A stretch of DNA of 64,000 nucleotides from the NCBI RefSeq assembly GCF_947495325.1, contig NZ_CANLYK010000002.1, forward strand, positions 496,001 through 560,000. Direction: 5' to 3'. The translations under genes and the position numbers were made by a program. Under the pieces are notes generated by a model. The model saw nothing but the letters and a program-made list of their open reading frames with translations. It was not told the DNA's origin and ran no database searches. This DNA comes from an uncultured Allomuricauda sp. (lineage in GTDB: Bacteria; Bacteroidota; Bacteroidia; Flavobacteriales; Flavobacteriaceae). Of this stretch, positions 36,535-45,767 are shown piece after piece (within the stretch, counting starts at the first letter, position 1; each line of letters begins with the position of its first letter).

Positions 36535-38952
36535 TTATTCATTTTGAAGCCTATCCCTCTCCTTTTTGTCAATACCTCGTTCGTTATCCTGTAATTTGAA
36601 ATTTCCAAAATTATAGGTAAAGCCCAATCGGATAAATTGGGTTTCAGGTCGCCTTCTGTAGAAATTATCCTGGTTTAAGTACCTTGAGGTGTAGGTTGGG
36701 TTGTATCGCTCCAAAATATCTTCGGCAGCAATTGAAATTGTAGCTCTGTTCTTGAATAGGGATTTGCGCAATCCCAATGTCAGGTTCAATTGCTCATCAG
36801 AAACATAAGATCCAAATAAAAACTTGGAAATATAGGTCATTGTAAGTTCTCCGGTGAATGTCCCATCTTTTGAGAGGGTTAAATAGTTGGCCAAATAACC
36901 ATACACCCCGTTAATCTCATTCGTAAATTGCTCGTTACCACTTTCAACGGCCAAGAACGTTTCTTCTTCATGAAAAACTGAAGTATAGGCATATAAAAAC
37001 CAAGAAGGGAGAACACCCTTGCTTACCGTAAAATCCAATCCATACGATTTACTCTCCAAAACGTTTTGCTTAAGTTCCACCAGTGTTTGATTATCGTTAT
37101 TTTGGAATACCAAATCCGCAATGTTTCTTCCATTATCCCTATAATAGATATCAAAGAAAAACTCACTGTTGAGCGTATAATTTAAGTTGAAGTTATTGGA
37201 AAAACTGGGAAACAATGTTGGGTTACCTTCTTCAAAATCATTTTCATTAAAAAAATATCTGAAGGGGTTAAGGTCATTATATTTTGGTCGGTCAACATTT
37301 CTTCCGTAGTCAAAAGCAAAGCTATGTTTGTCCGACGGGGAATAAAGCACATAAACGGACGGAAAAGGCTCAAAAAAGTCTTGGGTGTTTGTTTCATTAA
37401 GGGTCAATGATGTTCCTTCAGCTTCAGTCAATTCTCCTCGTAATCCAAGTTTTATCGACCATTTCTCCCAGTTTTTTACCAAACTAAAGTATGCCGCGTA
37501 CACATTTTCATCATACACATAATTATCGGACAAAGATGCATCCACCGCATCATCTGTCCCAATAAAGTTCAAAAAATCAATAGTGCTCTCTGATGCAATG
37601 GATGAGACTTTCATACCCGTTTCAATGGATGCGTTTCCAATTGGAGTTGAAAAATCAGCCTGTCCTGTAAAAATCTGAATGTCCTGCTGGGAATCAGTAT
37701 CAAATCCAAAATCTCTTAAAAAACTACCTCCACCATCAAAATAGGTAGAACTCAAATTCTGTTCGGATTGCCCATCATAATTTGTATAGTGTCCATTGAA
37801 GGACAATCTCGCCCCTGGCTTTTTTAACTTATGCACATAAGTTAGATCAAAGGCCAAATTGGTATTGTCAAAAGCCGTACTATTTTGGGTCATAAAGGTT
37901 GAATCTAAAACACTTTGGGCGTTTCTAATTTCGTTGTTCAATACAGTTTCCTGCTCTTGTCCTGGATTAAAGAGCATGTTTGAAGTAAGGTTGAGACTGT
38001 TCCTTTCATTGAAATCATAATCGACTATGAGGTTTGCATTTTGCGCCAGAGAACGATTTATCTGATTGTAATCTGTAGACCATCTTGAAAACACTTCGTC
38101 TGTATCATCAATAAAATTGATTCCCTTATCTGTTTTTCGTAATTCCTTTTTTGGGCTGATGGAGTAATTCGCAAAAATATTTAGCTTATTTGTCTTAAAA
38201 TAGTGGCTTGTGCCAAAGCTATATTTTGGAAAAACAGCTTGTGTGTAGGTTCCGTTGATACTTCCTTTATAGCCCGGAATAATATTCTTGTTGGTGACAA
38301 TGTTCAAAATTGGCCCTCCTTCAGCTTCATATCTAGCCGGTGGATTGGCAATGATTTCAACCGACTTTATAGTGGTCCCAGAAAGCCCATCGAGTAGATC
38401 TTTCACCTCTTGTCCTGAAAGCTGAATTTTCCTATCATTAAGATATACCGTTGCGCTCTCACCACGGATCAGAAGCTCTTCTTGATTTACTATTACTCCC
38501 GGAGTGCCTCTAAGAATATCCCACGAAGTGCCTTGCGATATAACTGTGTTCTCAACTGAAAAGACCAGTCTGTCCGGTAATTTTTTAAGCGTTGGTCTTC
38601 TGGAGGTTACAACAACTTCATCAAGGTTATTTTCCTCCAAAGGAATAATTAAAGCGCCGAGTGAAATATCACTGGTAATATCCAAAGCACGCGGTTCCGA
38701 ACCCTTCCCCACAAAACTGGCCTGTAACAAATAGAGGTCTGGGTCTACTTCTGAAAGAACAAAATAACCACTATCATCTGCCGAGGTTCCCTGAACAAAT
38801 GTTGAATCAATTGCCTGTAAAAGTAAAATGTTAGCGTAGGGAATTATTTTATTCCCCCTGTCCACCACCTTTCCCTTTATCTGGAAGGTTTGACCAGTGG
38901 CACTTGTGAAGGTTAAAAACACTAGAAATAAAAAAAACGCAAAGTGTTTCAT
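36535..38952 (-). CDS. outer-membrane beta-barrel protein (TonB-receptor-like, OMP_b-brl type)
   Basis: Protein of 805 aa. It has a signal peptide (FLFLVFLTFTSATGQ), then a carboxypeptidase-regulatory-like beta domain (about residues 24-100), a plug-like domain with LDEVVVTSRRPTLKKLPD and IRGESATVYLNDRKI, and a long barrel of alternating strands ending RLGFTYNFGNFKLQD. Such proteins sit in the outer membrane. Unlike SusC receptors it has no SusD partner and no carbohydrate genes next to it. The ligand is unknown; many relatives bind iron chelates or peptides or serve as structural porins. Confidence 0.88.
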   Translation of the reverse strand: MKHFAFFLFLVFLTFTSATGQTFQIKGKVVDRGNKIIPYANILLLQAIDSTFVQGTSADDSGYFVLSEVDPDLYLLQASFVGKGSEPRALDITSDISLGALIIPLEENNLDEVVVTSRRPTLKKLPDRLVFSVENTVISQGTSWDILRGTPGVIVNQEELLIRGESATVYLNDRKIQLSGQEVKDLLDGLSGTTIKSVEIIANPPARYEAEGGPILNIVTNKNIIPGYKGSINGTYTQAVFPKYSFGTSHYFKTNKLNIFANYSISPKKELRKTDKGINFIDDTDEVFSRWSTDYNQINRSLAQNANLIVDYDFNERNSLNLTSNMLFNPGQEQETVLNNEIRNAQSVLDSTFMTQNSTAFDNTNLAFDLTYVHKLKKPGARLSFNGHYTNYDGQSEQNLSSTYFDGGGSFLRDFGFDTDSQQDIQIFTGQADFSTPIGNASIETGMKVSSIASESTIDFLNFIGTDDAVDASLSDNYVYDENVYAAYFSLVKNWEKWSIKLGLRGELTEAEGTSLTLNETNTQDFFEPFPSVYVLYSPSDKHSFAFDYGRNVDRPKYNDLNPFRYFFNENDFEEGNPTLFPSFSNNFNLNYTLNSEFFFDIYYRDNGRNIADLVFQNNDNQTLVELKQNVLESKSYGLDFTVSKGVLPSWFLYAYTSVFHEEETFLAVESGNEQFTNEINGVYGYLANYLTLSKDGTFTGELTMTYISKFLFGSYVSDEQLNLTLGLRKSLFKNRATISIAAEDILERYNPTYTSRYLNQDNFYRRRPETQFIRLGFTYNFGNFKLQDNERGIDKKERDRLQNE

Positions 38953-39057
38953 TTCTATTTGGGGTTACAGACCAAATCTAAGAAAATATTTTAGAGCGCC
39001 TAAAAACCTACAACTTCCATATTTGCAAAAAACCAAGACTAGGGTATTGAAAAGAGC

Positions 39058-39065
39058 TATATTTG
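39058..39065 (+). promoter_or_regulatory. candidate -7 box of the lepA promoter
   Basis: TATATTTG matches the TAnnTTTG consensus exactly and lies 45 bp before the lepA ATG. The -33 region is not well conserved, so the assignment rests on the -7 box and position. Confidence 0.4.
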
Positions 39066-39109
39066 CATTTGCTTAAAAGCCCTTATTGTTTGATTGGGTG
39101 TAGGATATT

Positions 39110-40906
39110 ATGGAGAAGATTAGAAATTTTTGCATCATTGCACATATTGATCATGGCAAAAGTACCTTGGCCGATAGGTTATTGGACTTTACAGGTTCTG
39201 TTACGGAACGTGAAAAACAGGACCAGCTTCTTGACAGTATGGATTTGGAACGGGAACGTGGCATTACTATAAAAAGCCATGCCATTCAAATGGATTATGT
39301 GCACGAGGGTGAAAAGTATGTTCTTAATTTAATCGATACTCCCGGGCATGTTGATTTTTCATATGAAGTTTCCCGATCTATTGCCGCATGTGAAGGCGCT
39401 CTTTTGGTAGTAGATGCTGCACAGAGTATACAAGCACAGACCATATCCAACCTATACCTTGCCTTGGAAAACGACCTGGAAATTATTCCAGTCCTCAATA
39501 AAGTAGATCTCCCTAGCGCCAATCCTGAAGAGGTTACCGATGATATTGTGGATTTGTTGGGATGTAAGCCAGAAGAAGTAATCCCTGCAAGCGCCAAAAC
39601 AGGAATTGGGATTGAAGACATTCTTACTGCAATCATAGAACGTGTTCCTTCTCCTAAGGGAAATCCAAACGAGTCCCTTCAAGCTTTGGTTTTTGATTCT
39701 GTTTATAACCCTTTTAGAGGTGTTGAAACCTATTTTAGAATTATAAATGGTGAAATTAAAAAAGGGCAAAAGATAAAATTTGTAGCAACTGATAAGGATT
39801 ATTTTGCTGATGAAATAGGCACCTTAAAGTTGACCCAGGTTCCGAAAACTGCCATTTCTACAGGAGATGTTGGGTATTTGATTACAGGAATAAAAGATGC
39901 TCGAGAGGTAAAAGTTGGTGATACGATTACCGATGCCGCCAAGCCAACGCAAAATGCCATTGAAGGTTTTGAAGATGTAAAACCTATGGTTTTTGCTGGA
40001 ATCTATCCGGTTGATACCGAAGATTTTGAAGAACTGCGATCCTCAATGGAAAAGCTGCAGCTAAATGATGCCTCTTTGGTATTTACTCCTGAGAGTAGTG
40101 CCGCATTGGGGTTTGGCTTTCGTTGTGGGTTTTTGGGAATGCTGCACATGGAAATCATTCAGGAACGACTGGAGCGTGAGTTTAACATGACGGTCATCAC
40201 CACTGTTCCCAATGTTAGTTATCATGCGTACACCACCAAAGATCGAGAAACCGCTTTTATCGTAAACAACCCTTCAGATCTGCCGGACCCTTCTACCGTG
40301 GATCGTGTTGAGGAACCTTATATAAAAGCCACAATTATTACAAAGTCTGATTTTGTGGGCAATGTAATGTCTTTGTGCATAGAAAAACGGGGGCAAATAA
40401 CCAATCAAACCTATTTGACCACAGAGCGGGTAGAACTTATTTTTGATATGCCCTTGGCTGAAATCGTTTTCGATTTTTATGACCGATTGAAAACCGTTTC
40501 AAAGGGCTATGCTTCTTTTGACTATACCCCAATAGGAATGCGAACCTCCAAATTGGTCCGCGTGGATATCCTTTTAAACGCACAGCCTGTTGACGCTTTA
40601 TCCGCATTGGTTCATTTTGATAATGCACATACCATTGGAAAAAAGATGTGTGAAAAATTAAAAGAGCTTATCCCAAGGCAACAGTTTGATATCCCAATTC
40701 AAGCTGCAATTGGCTCCAAAATCATTTCTAGGGAAACCATAAAGGCGTTACGTAAAGATGTTACCGCCAAATGCTATGGTGGTGATATTTCCCGTAAACG
40801 GAAACTTTTGGAAAAGCAGAAAAAAGGGAAAAAGCGTATGCGCCAAGTGGGGAATGTGGAGATTCCACAGCAAGCATTTATGGCCGTGCTAAAGTTGAAT
40901 GACTAA
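39110..40906 (+). CDS. lepA: elongation factor 4 (LepA), ribosomal back-translocase GTPase
   Basis: Translation GTPase of 598 aa, the standard length. G-motifs are AHIDHGKST (residues 11-19), [12 protein letters not shown] and NKVDLP. The C terminus holds the LepA-specific domain, including [20 protein letters not shown] and [14 protein letters not shown]. LepA acts on stalled or mispositioned ribosomes and in 30S biogenesis. Its last part has a degraded second copy about 550 bp downstream (41337-41458), evidence of a local duplication. Confidence 0.98.
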   Translation: MEKIRNFCIIAHIDHGKSTLADRLLDFTGSVTEREKQDQLLDSMDLERERGITIKSHAIQMDYVHEGEKYVLNLIDTPGHVDFSYEVSRSIAACEGALLVVDAAQSIQAQTISNLYLALENDLEIIPVLNKVDLPSANPEEVTDDIVDLLGCKPEEVIPASAKTGIGIEDILTAIIERVPSPKGNPNESLQALVFDSVYNPFRGVETYFRIINGEIKKGQKIKFVATDKDYFADEIGTLKLTQVPKTAISTGDVGYLITGIKDAREVKVGDTITDAAKPTQNAIEGFEDVKPMVFAGIYPVDTEDFEELRSSMEKLQLNDASLVFTPESSAALGFGFRCGFLGMLHMEIIQERLEREFNMTVITTVPNVSYHAYTTKDRETAFIVNNPSDLPDPSTVDRVEEPYIKATIITKSDFVGNVMSLCIEKRGQITNQTYLTTERVELIFDMPLAEIVFDFYDRLKTVSKGYASFDYTPIGMRTSKLVRVDILLNAQPVDALSALVHFDNAHTIGKKMCEKLKELIPRQQFDIPIQAAIGSKIISRETIKALRKDVTAKCYGGDISRKRKLLEKQKKGKKRMRQVGNVEIPQQAFMAVLKLND

Positions 40907-40937
40907 TGGGGTGTACTTTTAAAAGATTCATTCATTC

Positions 40938-41210
40938 TTAATACTCCCCATCTTCTATACATGCCATTTGCACCAATTCTCTTAGCGTAAGTTCTTCATA
41001 ATCCAATATTTCTTGTAGTTCCTGCTCAGATATTAAATCAACTTCATCTCCAGCTCTTGTCAAATATGTTCCATCTCCATTGTCACAGACTTCAAATTTT
41101 GTTCCTGCATCGGAAGTACATGATTCGCATTTAGACCCCTCATCATCATTGGAACATCCCAATAAGAACACACCTATTGCGAAGCACAACAGTAAACGTA
41201 TCTTTTTCAT
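40938..41210 (-). CDS. small cysteine-containing lipoprotein, copy 1 (90 aa)
   Basis: Predicted lipoprotein with signal MKKIRLLLCFAIGVFLLGC. The mature part begins with a short acidic spacer, then CESCTSDAGTKFEVCDNGDGTY, then an acidic helix-prone tail with one more Cys (MACIEDGEY). That gives four Cys besides the lipid-anchored one, a set that could form two disulfides. No known family comes to mind. It is convergent with lepA (31 bp gap) and closely related to the gene at 41455, which has the same order and orientation next to a lepA remnant. Function unknown; the cell location is likely the periplasmic side of a membrane. Confidence 0.75.
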   Translation of the reverse strand: MKKIRLLLCFAIGVFLLGCSNDDEGSKCESCTSDAGTKFEVCDNGDGTYLTRAGDEVDLISEQELQEILDYEELTLRELVQMACIEDGEY

Positions 41211-41336
41211 CTTTAAAAGTTTGGAAAATTATTGGGCAATATTATTTTTAAAAGGACAGAAATAAGGATGAAAATCAATGAATCACTTCTATGAATTGAT
41301 GAATAGACCTAAATGCCCTACGGACCATCGTTATGT

Positions 41337-41458
41337 ATTCCAATTCTAGACGCCAATGGCTCTAAAATTATTTCTAAGGAAAAAAACGCATGCACCAAGT
41401 GGGGAATGTTGAAATTCCCTAACAGGTATTTATGGCTGTTTTAAAACTTAATGATTAA
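41337..41458 (+). pseudogene. decayed duplicate of the lepA 3' end
   Basis: The bases translate piecewise to the end of LepA. First comes IPILDANGSKIISKE (Lep[16 protein letters not shown]), then, after a deletion of about 100 bp and a frame change, [13 protein letters not shown], a stop codon, and [10 protein letters not shown] followed by TAA (Lep[26 protein letters not shown]). The internal deletion, the frameshift and the in-frame stop show it is not expressed as protein. Its stop overlaps the end of the convergent lipoprotein gene by 2 bp, mirroring the arrangement at real lepA. Confidence 0.85.
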
Positions 41459-41715
41459 AACTCTAAATCAAATGCGCAAGCCGATTCAACCGCTAATTTT
41501 ACAGAAACCCCTCCTAAATCTTCTTCTGTAATTGTTTCTGACACACCATTTTCCGATGCAGTGTAAGTTCCATCTCCGTTATCGCAAATTTCAAACGTAT
41601 TTCCTGCATCAGATTTACATGATTCACAGTTAGATTTAGTTGCATCATCATCACTTGAGCAGCTTAAAAACACCAAGGTTGCGGTAAGACTTATTACTAA
41701 AAAGAATTTTTTCAT
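41455..41715 (-). CDS. small cysteine-containing lipoprotein, copy 2 (86 aa)
   Basis: Paralogue of the lipoprotein at 40938. Signal MKKFFLVISLTATLVFLSC, then a Ser/Asp spacer and CESCKSDAGNTFEICDNGDGTY, nearly identical to copy 1 in this core. The tail (about 35 residues) has diverged but keeps one Cys (ESACAFDLEF). Both the core and the position of all four Cys are preserved although the neighbouring lepA copy has decayed, so the gene is likely kept by selection. Function unknown. Confidence 0.75.
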   Translation of the reverse strand: MKKFFLVISLTATLVFLSCSSDDDATKSNCESCKSDAGNTFEICDNGDGTYTASENGVSETITEEDLGGVSVKLAVESACAFDLEF

Positions 41716-41893
41716 AATTATGTTTTATAAGGTTTTTTAATTGTTGGCCAATGTACTGTACCATAGAACCAATCCATTTGAACAATTAATGAATGCCGTA
41801 AACGAATTGATAGATAGATCAAAAAGTTGTTTTCAAAAACAAATTGCAACCCACTAATCTTTTTGTACCTTACTTCACCTATTATATGGCGAT

Positions 41894-42490
41894 GTGAATA
41901 ACCCACCCATCAAAATTATTATCTGTGAAGACCATCAAATTGTTATTGATGGCCTTTGTTCCTTACTACTTAATTTTTCCGACTTTCAGGTTGTAGATAC
42001 AGTAAATGGTTTTCAGCATCTCTATCCTTCCATGGAAAAACATTCTCCAGATATTCTCTTGCTGGATTTAAATCTTCTTAATAAAAATGGCATGGAAATT
42101 CTTCAAGAACTCCGGCAGAGAAACAATGCAATAAAAGTTCTGATCTTAACTATGTACAACAAAAGAACAATTGTAAACAAAGCTATTAGTAAGGGGCGAA
42201 TGGATTTTTGCTCAAAAAATGTTCTTCAGAAGACATGTACAATACCTTAAAACATGTTTAATTTGAAAGCGGATTTTATTATGGAGAAGGTGTTATCAAA
42301 ACAAAAAAGACCAAGACAAAACCAGGGGATGATGAGGTTGGTTTTTCACTTTCAAAAAAATAAGGTTGCCGTTCCCATTGGCAAAACAAGACATGATTTT
42401 CACAAAAACATATTAGTTTTAGGTACAATTTCATTCAGGTTCAGGAAGCGATTTATGTTTTCAACAAGTGTCTATAACCTAAGTTGGAAT
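41894..42490 (+). pseudogene. inactivated LuxR/NarL-type response regulator
   Basis: Starts (GTG) with an intact-looking receiver domain: KIIICEDHQIVIDGL with the acidic pair, DILLLDLNL with the phospho-acceptor Asp, and VLILTMYNKR with the Thr. Then a one-base loss in the G-run at 42193-42196 shifts the frame. The restored frame continues ANGFLLKKCSSEDMYNTLKHV, meets a stop, resumes FESGFYYGEGV, and needs a further shift near 42360 to give a trace of the helix-turn-helix linker (LAKQDMIF). Several independent lesions mean a real pseudogene, not one sequencing error. No histidine kinase gene is adjacent. Confidence 0.75.
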
Positions 42491-42498
42491 TGAATGAT

Positions 42499-42533
42499 TA
42501 AAAAAAAAGGCTCATTATCGTGAGCCTTTTTTT
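42499..42533. terminator. bidirectional Rho-independent terminator
   Basis: AGGCTCA / TGAGCCT stem with a 6-nt loop, preceded by eight or more A and followed by seven T, so it works on both strands. It ends the pseudogene region on the plus strand and the lipoprotein gene at 42549 on the minus strand. Confidence 0.85.
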
Positions 42534-42548
42534 AATTGTTTCAGCAAT

Positions 42549-42818
42549 CTAAATCTCAAAATCCAGATCTAAATCTCCACTGCAAATCGTATCGGCAAAA
42601 GTATCGAAATCCTCTCCTTCCAAATCAAAAACATCAGATTCACCTTCAATCGTAATGGTTGCGGTTCCATCTTCATTATCCTGAATTGTAGTTGGAATAA
42701 GACCTAAAACATTGCAGGTCCTGCTGGAACCTGAGTTATCATCTTTTGAACATCCAACAAAAAGAACAATTGTAATCAGTGCTAAGAACAAAATGTTGTT
42801 TCTCTTGCTATTTTTCAT
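42549..42818 (-). CDS. small lipoprotein, distant third paralogue (89 aa)
   Basis: Signal FLALITIVLFVGC followed by KDDNSGSS. The mature part is short, with RTCNVLGLIPTTIQDNEDGTA, where DNEDGTA corresponds to the DNGDGTY of the other two lipoproteins, an acidic region, and a Cys near the end (DTICSGDL). Only two Cys remain beside the anchored one. Same orientation as the two paralogues, 1.1 kb and 1.6 kb away. I infer a shared origin from signal type, size, the D-N-x-D-G-T motif and location. Function unknown. Confidence 0.7.
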   Translation of the reverse strand: MKNSKRNNILFLALITIVLFVGCSKDDNSGSSRTCNVLGLIPTTIQDNEDGTATITIEGESDVFDLEGEDFDTFADTICSGDLDLDFEI

Positions 42819-42972
42819 ATTTACTTGGGGTTTTAGTCATTTAGACAAACGCAACGACCACCCTAGTAGTATAGTTGAAAAACAAAATGTTGTGAAACAA
42901 AGATATTAAAGAGCCAAGAGCCCTATATTAGAATATGAGTCCTAAACCTCTTCCCAGAAAAGATTTTTTAGT

Positions 42973-44793
42973 CTATGTGAACATTTTTCCTAAATAGACC
43001 AGCTTGTGGCCTTCTCCGCTAGGTAAAAAATCCTTTCTGTTGGCTGGGATGATTTCTATACTCCCGTTAGGTGACTTCGTAAATACGGGAATGATATCGT
43101 TATCTTTTAGGGTTATGTCAATTAGGCTATCGTAATGTGACTTGTCCTTTATGTCGATTTCGTGAATGGTTGGGTATTTACGAACTGCATCCATAAGCTT
43201 GATAAAGTCATCTGTATGTGAAAAAAGTCCTTCTGCCGGATTGTTTTCCGGGTCGTTGATTTCTTCAGAATTGACCAATCGAAAAGCGCCGTTCTCACCG
43301 AACTGGTCCTTAAACTTATCAATGGCAAATTTGTTGATGTCTGAATTTCCGGTGAGGGCCATAAGGTATCCCATATCGTTCAATTCAATATTGTCCGTTA
43401 ATGTATCTGAAAAAATATTGGCGGACATGGCTTCCAAACCTAAGCTTTTTGCTTTCTCAACATTAGCGTCATTATTATCGATAAGAACAACATGTCTGTT
43501 ATTCTTTTTGAGGTAATTCCCTATCAACCTAGAGACTTTTGACGCCCCAATAATCAAAATCCCCTCGGATTTTGTCAAGAACACTCCTATCAATTTTGCA
43601 AAGAGCCTTGCTGTTGTGGCATTCAACAAAACCGTCCCCAAAACAATCATAAAAACCAGAGGTGTAATGTACTCTGCCCCAGGTACATCTTTGGCCAATA
43701 GTTTAGAACCGAACAGGGAGGCAATTCCTGCTGCAACTATACCTCTTGGCCCCACCCAGCCTATAAAAAGCTTTTCATTAAATTTTAAGCCTGATCCTTG
43801 GGCACTTATAAAAACACCTAGGGGCCGTATAATAAAAACAATTATTGCGAACAGCGCTGCGGTATTCCAGTTAAAAATAAGTTCCATATCGCTAATGTTG
43901 ATATTTGCCGATAGCAAGATGAAAAGAATGGATATCAACAAAACACTCAAAGATTCTTTAAAGTAAAGTAGTTCTTTAAGATTGGGCAGGTTCATATTGC
44001 CCATTACCATCCCCATGACCACAACGGCCAACAGTCCAGATTCATGTGCAAAAACATCAGACTCCACAAATACAAGAAGCACAACGGAAAGGGACACCAC
44101 ATTCATTAAATAATGGGGAATCAAATCCTTTTTAATAGCAAATGCCAATGCGTGGGCAAACGTAAAACCGAAGGTGGTTCCAAAAAGCAAGATTTTACCA
44201 AATTCCACTAAGGCCGTTTGGGTAAAAGCGCTGCCTTCCCCAACACTGATAAACTCAAAAACCAATACTGCTACCAAGGCTCCAATAGGGTCTATTAGAA
44301 TTCCCTCCCATTTTAGAACCGCCGAGACGTCTTTTTTAAGTGGGATGTTTCTAAGGATTGGTGTTATTACCGTTGGTCCTGTAACAATGATCAAGGCTGA
44401 AAATAAAAAGGAAATTTGCCATGATAACCCAAAAATATAGTGAGCTGCAACGCCCGCGCCAAAAAAAGTAACGATAGATCCTATGGTTATCAACTTGGTA
44501 ATTACCGGGCCAACATTTTTAATTTCGGCCCGTTTAAGAGTGAGGCCTCCTTCAAAAAGAATGATACTAATGGCCAAGGAAACAAAGTAGTACAGGCCAT
44601 CGCCAGGGAAAAGACCTTTCTCCCCATTCCATATGGGTTCAATAAGTTTTCCACTATCTTCTGTATACAATGTCGCTATTGGCCCAACCAATAATCCAAT
44701 CAAAATCAAAGGTAAAATAGCTGGCAATTTAAAGCGCCAAGCAACCCATTGTGCAATAATGCCTAGAATTATGATTCCCGCAAGTTCTAGCAT
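42973..44793 (-). CDS. cation/proton antiporter with C-terminal nucleotide-binding domain
   Basis: Protein of 606 aa with about twelve membrane helices followed by a cytoplasmic domain starting about residue 410. The transport part has SIILFEGGLTLKRAEIKNVG and WVGPRGIVAAGIASL, typical of CPA1-type Na+(K+)/H+ antiporters (NhaP family). The C-terminal part, GILIIGASKVSRLIGNYL then VVLIDNNDANVEKAKSLGLEA, is a TrkA-N/RCK Rossmann domain that probably gates activity by NAD(H) or another nucleotide. Exchanges monovalent cations for protons in pH and salt homeostasis. Divergent from the USP-SulP pair. Confidence 0.92.
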   Translation of the reverse strand: MLELAGIIILGIIAQWVAWRFKLPAILPLILIGLLVGPIATLYTEDSGKLIEPIWNGEKGLFPGDGLYYFVSLAISIILFEGGLTLKRAEIKNVGPVITKLITIGSIVTFFGAGVAAHYIFGLSWQISFLFSALIIVTGPTVITPILRNIPLKKDVSAVLKWEGILIDPIGALVAVLVFEFISVGEGSAFTQTALVEFGKILLFGTTFGFTFAHALAFAIKKDLIPHYLMNVVSLSVVLLVFVESDVFAHESGLLAVVVMGMVMGNMNLPNLKELLYFKESLSVLLISILFILLSANINISDMELIFNWNTAALFAIIVFIIRPLGVFISAQGSGLKFNEKLFIGWVGPRGIVAAGIASLFGSKLLAKDVPGAEYITPLVFMIVLGTVLLNATTARLFAKLIGVFLTKSEGILIIGASKVSRLIGNYLKKNNRHVVLIDNNDANVEKAKSLGLEAMSANIFSDTLTDNIELNDMGYLMALTGNSDINKFAIDKFKDQFGENGAFRLVNSEEINDPENNPAEGLFSHTDDFIKLMDAVRKYPTIHEIDIKDKSHYDSLIDITLKDNDIIPVFTKSPNGSIEIIPANRKDFLPSGEGHKLVYLGKMFT

Positions 44794-44855
44794 TGTTTTA
44801 GTTTTCTCGAAATTTACTCTTTTTCTTCCATATTTTATGAAATAAAGATGGGCTA

Positions 44856-45767
44856 TTGAACTCTTTGCGCATTATACACTATATTGGCGCTTCATCAGAT
44901 AAAAAAGCTTCCTTGAACAAGCCTTTTAAAACTGTTTTATTTGGATTTGCCTTTTCGCCCACATTAAAAACCAATGTCCTGGAAACTTCAAGGATTGCTC
45001 ATTTTTTTGGAGCAAAGCTCCTCTTGCTCCATGTTGGTGAAAAGACAGAGGAAAAAGAGCGGCAAATCCATGAAATTTTATCTTACGTAGAACATAAAGA
45101 TCTTGAGATTTCCATTGAATGGAAAGTAGGAAGCCCAGATGAGGTATTAGTAAATGCGTGCCAAAATTCTGGTATTGATCTTTTAATTCTTGGTGCACTT
45201 CAACATGAAAATCTGTATCAATTTTATGTTGGTTCCATTGCAAGAAAACTGACCCGTAATGTATGCTGTTCGGTTTTGTTGTTGATAAGGCCCTCAGAAG
45301 AAAGAGTGCCCTGCAAGCATGTTGTGGTAAATGGCCTGGAAGACGAGGATACCCCATTTGCTATTTCAAATGCCTTTTATGTTTCGCATGCCTTGGGTGC
45401 AAAGCAGCTAACCATTGTTGAGGAAATTAGGCAAAGAGAAGTTGCAGTGAGTATAGAAGATGACAAATCCTTGAAAAAAGCTACCATAGCAAAAGAGCGA
45501 CTCAAGAATCGTGAGGATTCAAGAATCCGGAAGGTCTTAAAATCCATTCCAGAAGAATTTTTTAAAAACCTAAAAATAAAGACGCAAAGTATATTTGGGG
45601 AAAGAGGATATTCTATAGGTCATTACGCAGAAGTTGTCCGGGCTGATTTGTTGGTCATGAACGCACCAAAAAAATCTGGAATTTTAGATCGTATTTTTCC
45701 TCATGATATTGAATACATTTTATCCGATTTACCAACCGATCTTTTGATTGTTAGAAAGAAAAATTGA
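44856..45767 (+). CDS. tandem universal stress protein
   Basis: Cytoplasmic protein of 303 aa with two USP-type alpha/beta domains. The first contains KLLLLHVGE and DLLILGALQHENLYQFYVGSIARKL, close to the nucleotide-loop pattern G-x2-x9-G-S/T; the second ends ADLLVMNAPKKSGILDRIFPHDIEYIL. USPs bind ATP or AMP and respond to stress. The start is TTG at 44856, because an ATG at 44849 is followed at once by a stop. Its stop overlaps the TTG start of the SulP gene by 3 bp, so the two are translationally coupled and the USP may regulate the transporter (inference). Confidence 0.85.
   Translation: MNSLRIIHYIGASSDKKASLNKPFKTVLFGFAFSPTLKTNVLETSRIAHFFGAKLLLLHVGEKTEEKERQIHEILSYVEHKDLEISIEWKVGSPDEVLVNACQNSGIDLLILGALQHENLYQFYVGSIARKLTRNVCCSVLLLIRPSEERVPCKHVVVNGLEDEDTPFAISNAFYVSHALGAKQLTIVEEIRQREVAVSIEDDKSLKKATIAKERLKNREDSRIRKVLKSIPEEFFKNLKIKTQSIFGERGYSIGHYAEVVRADLLVMNAPKKSGILDRIFPHDIEYILSDLPTDLLIVRKKN

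Noticed and set aside
41718-41906. 62-residue minus-strand frame between lipoprotein copy 2 and the dead regulator
   Set aside because: No signal, domain or neighbour supports it; the stretch looks like duplicated upstream spacer.
42254-42493. 79-residue plus-strand frame after the response regulator
   Set aside because: It is a piece of the frameshifted LuxR-type regulator, not a separate gene.
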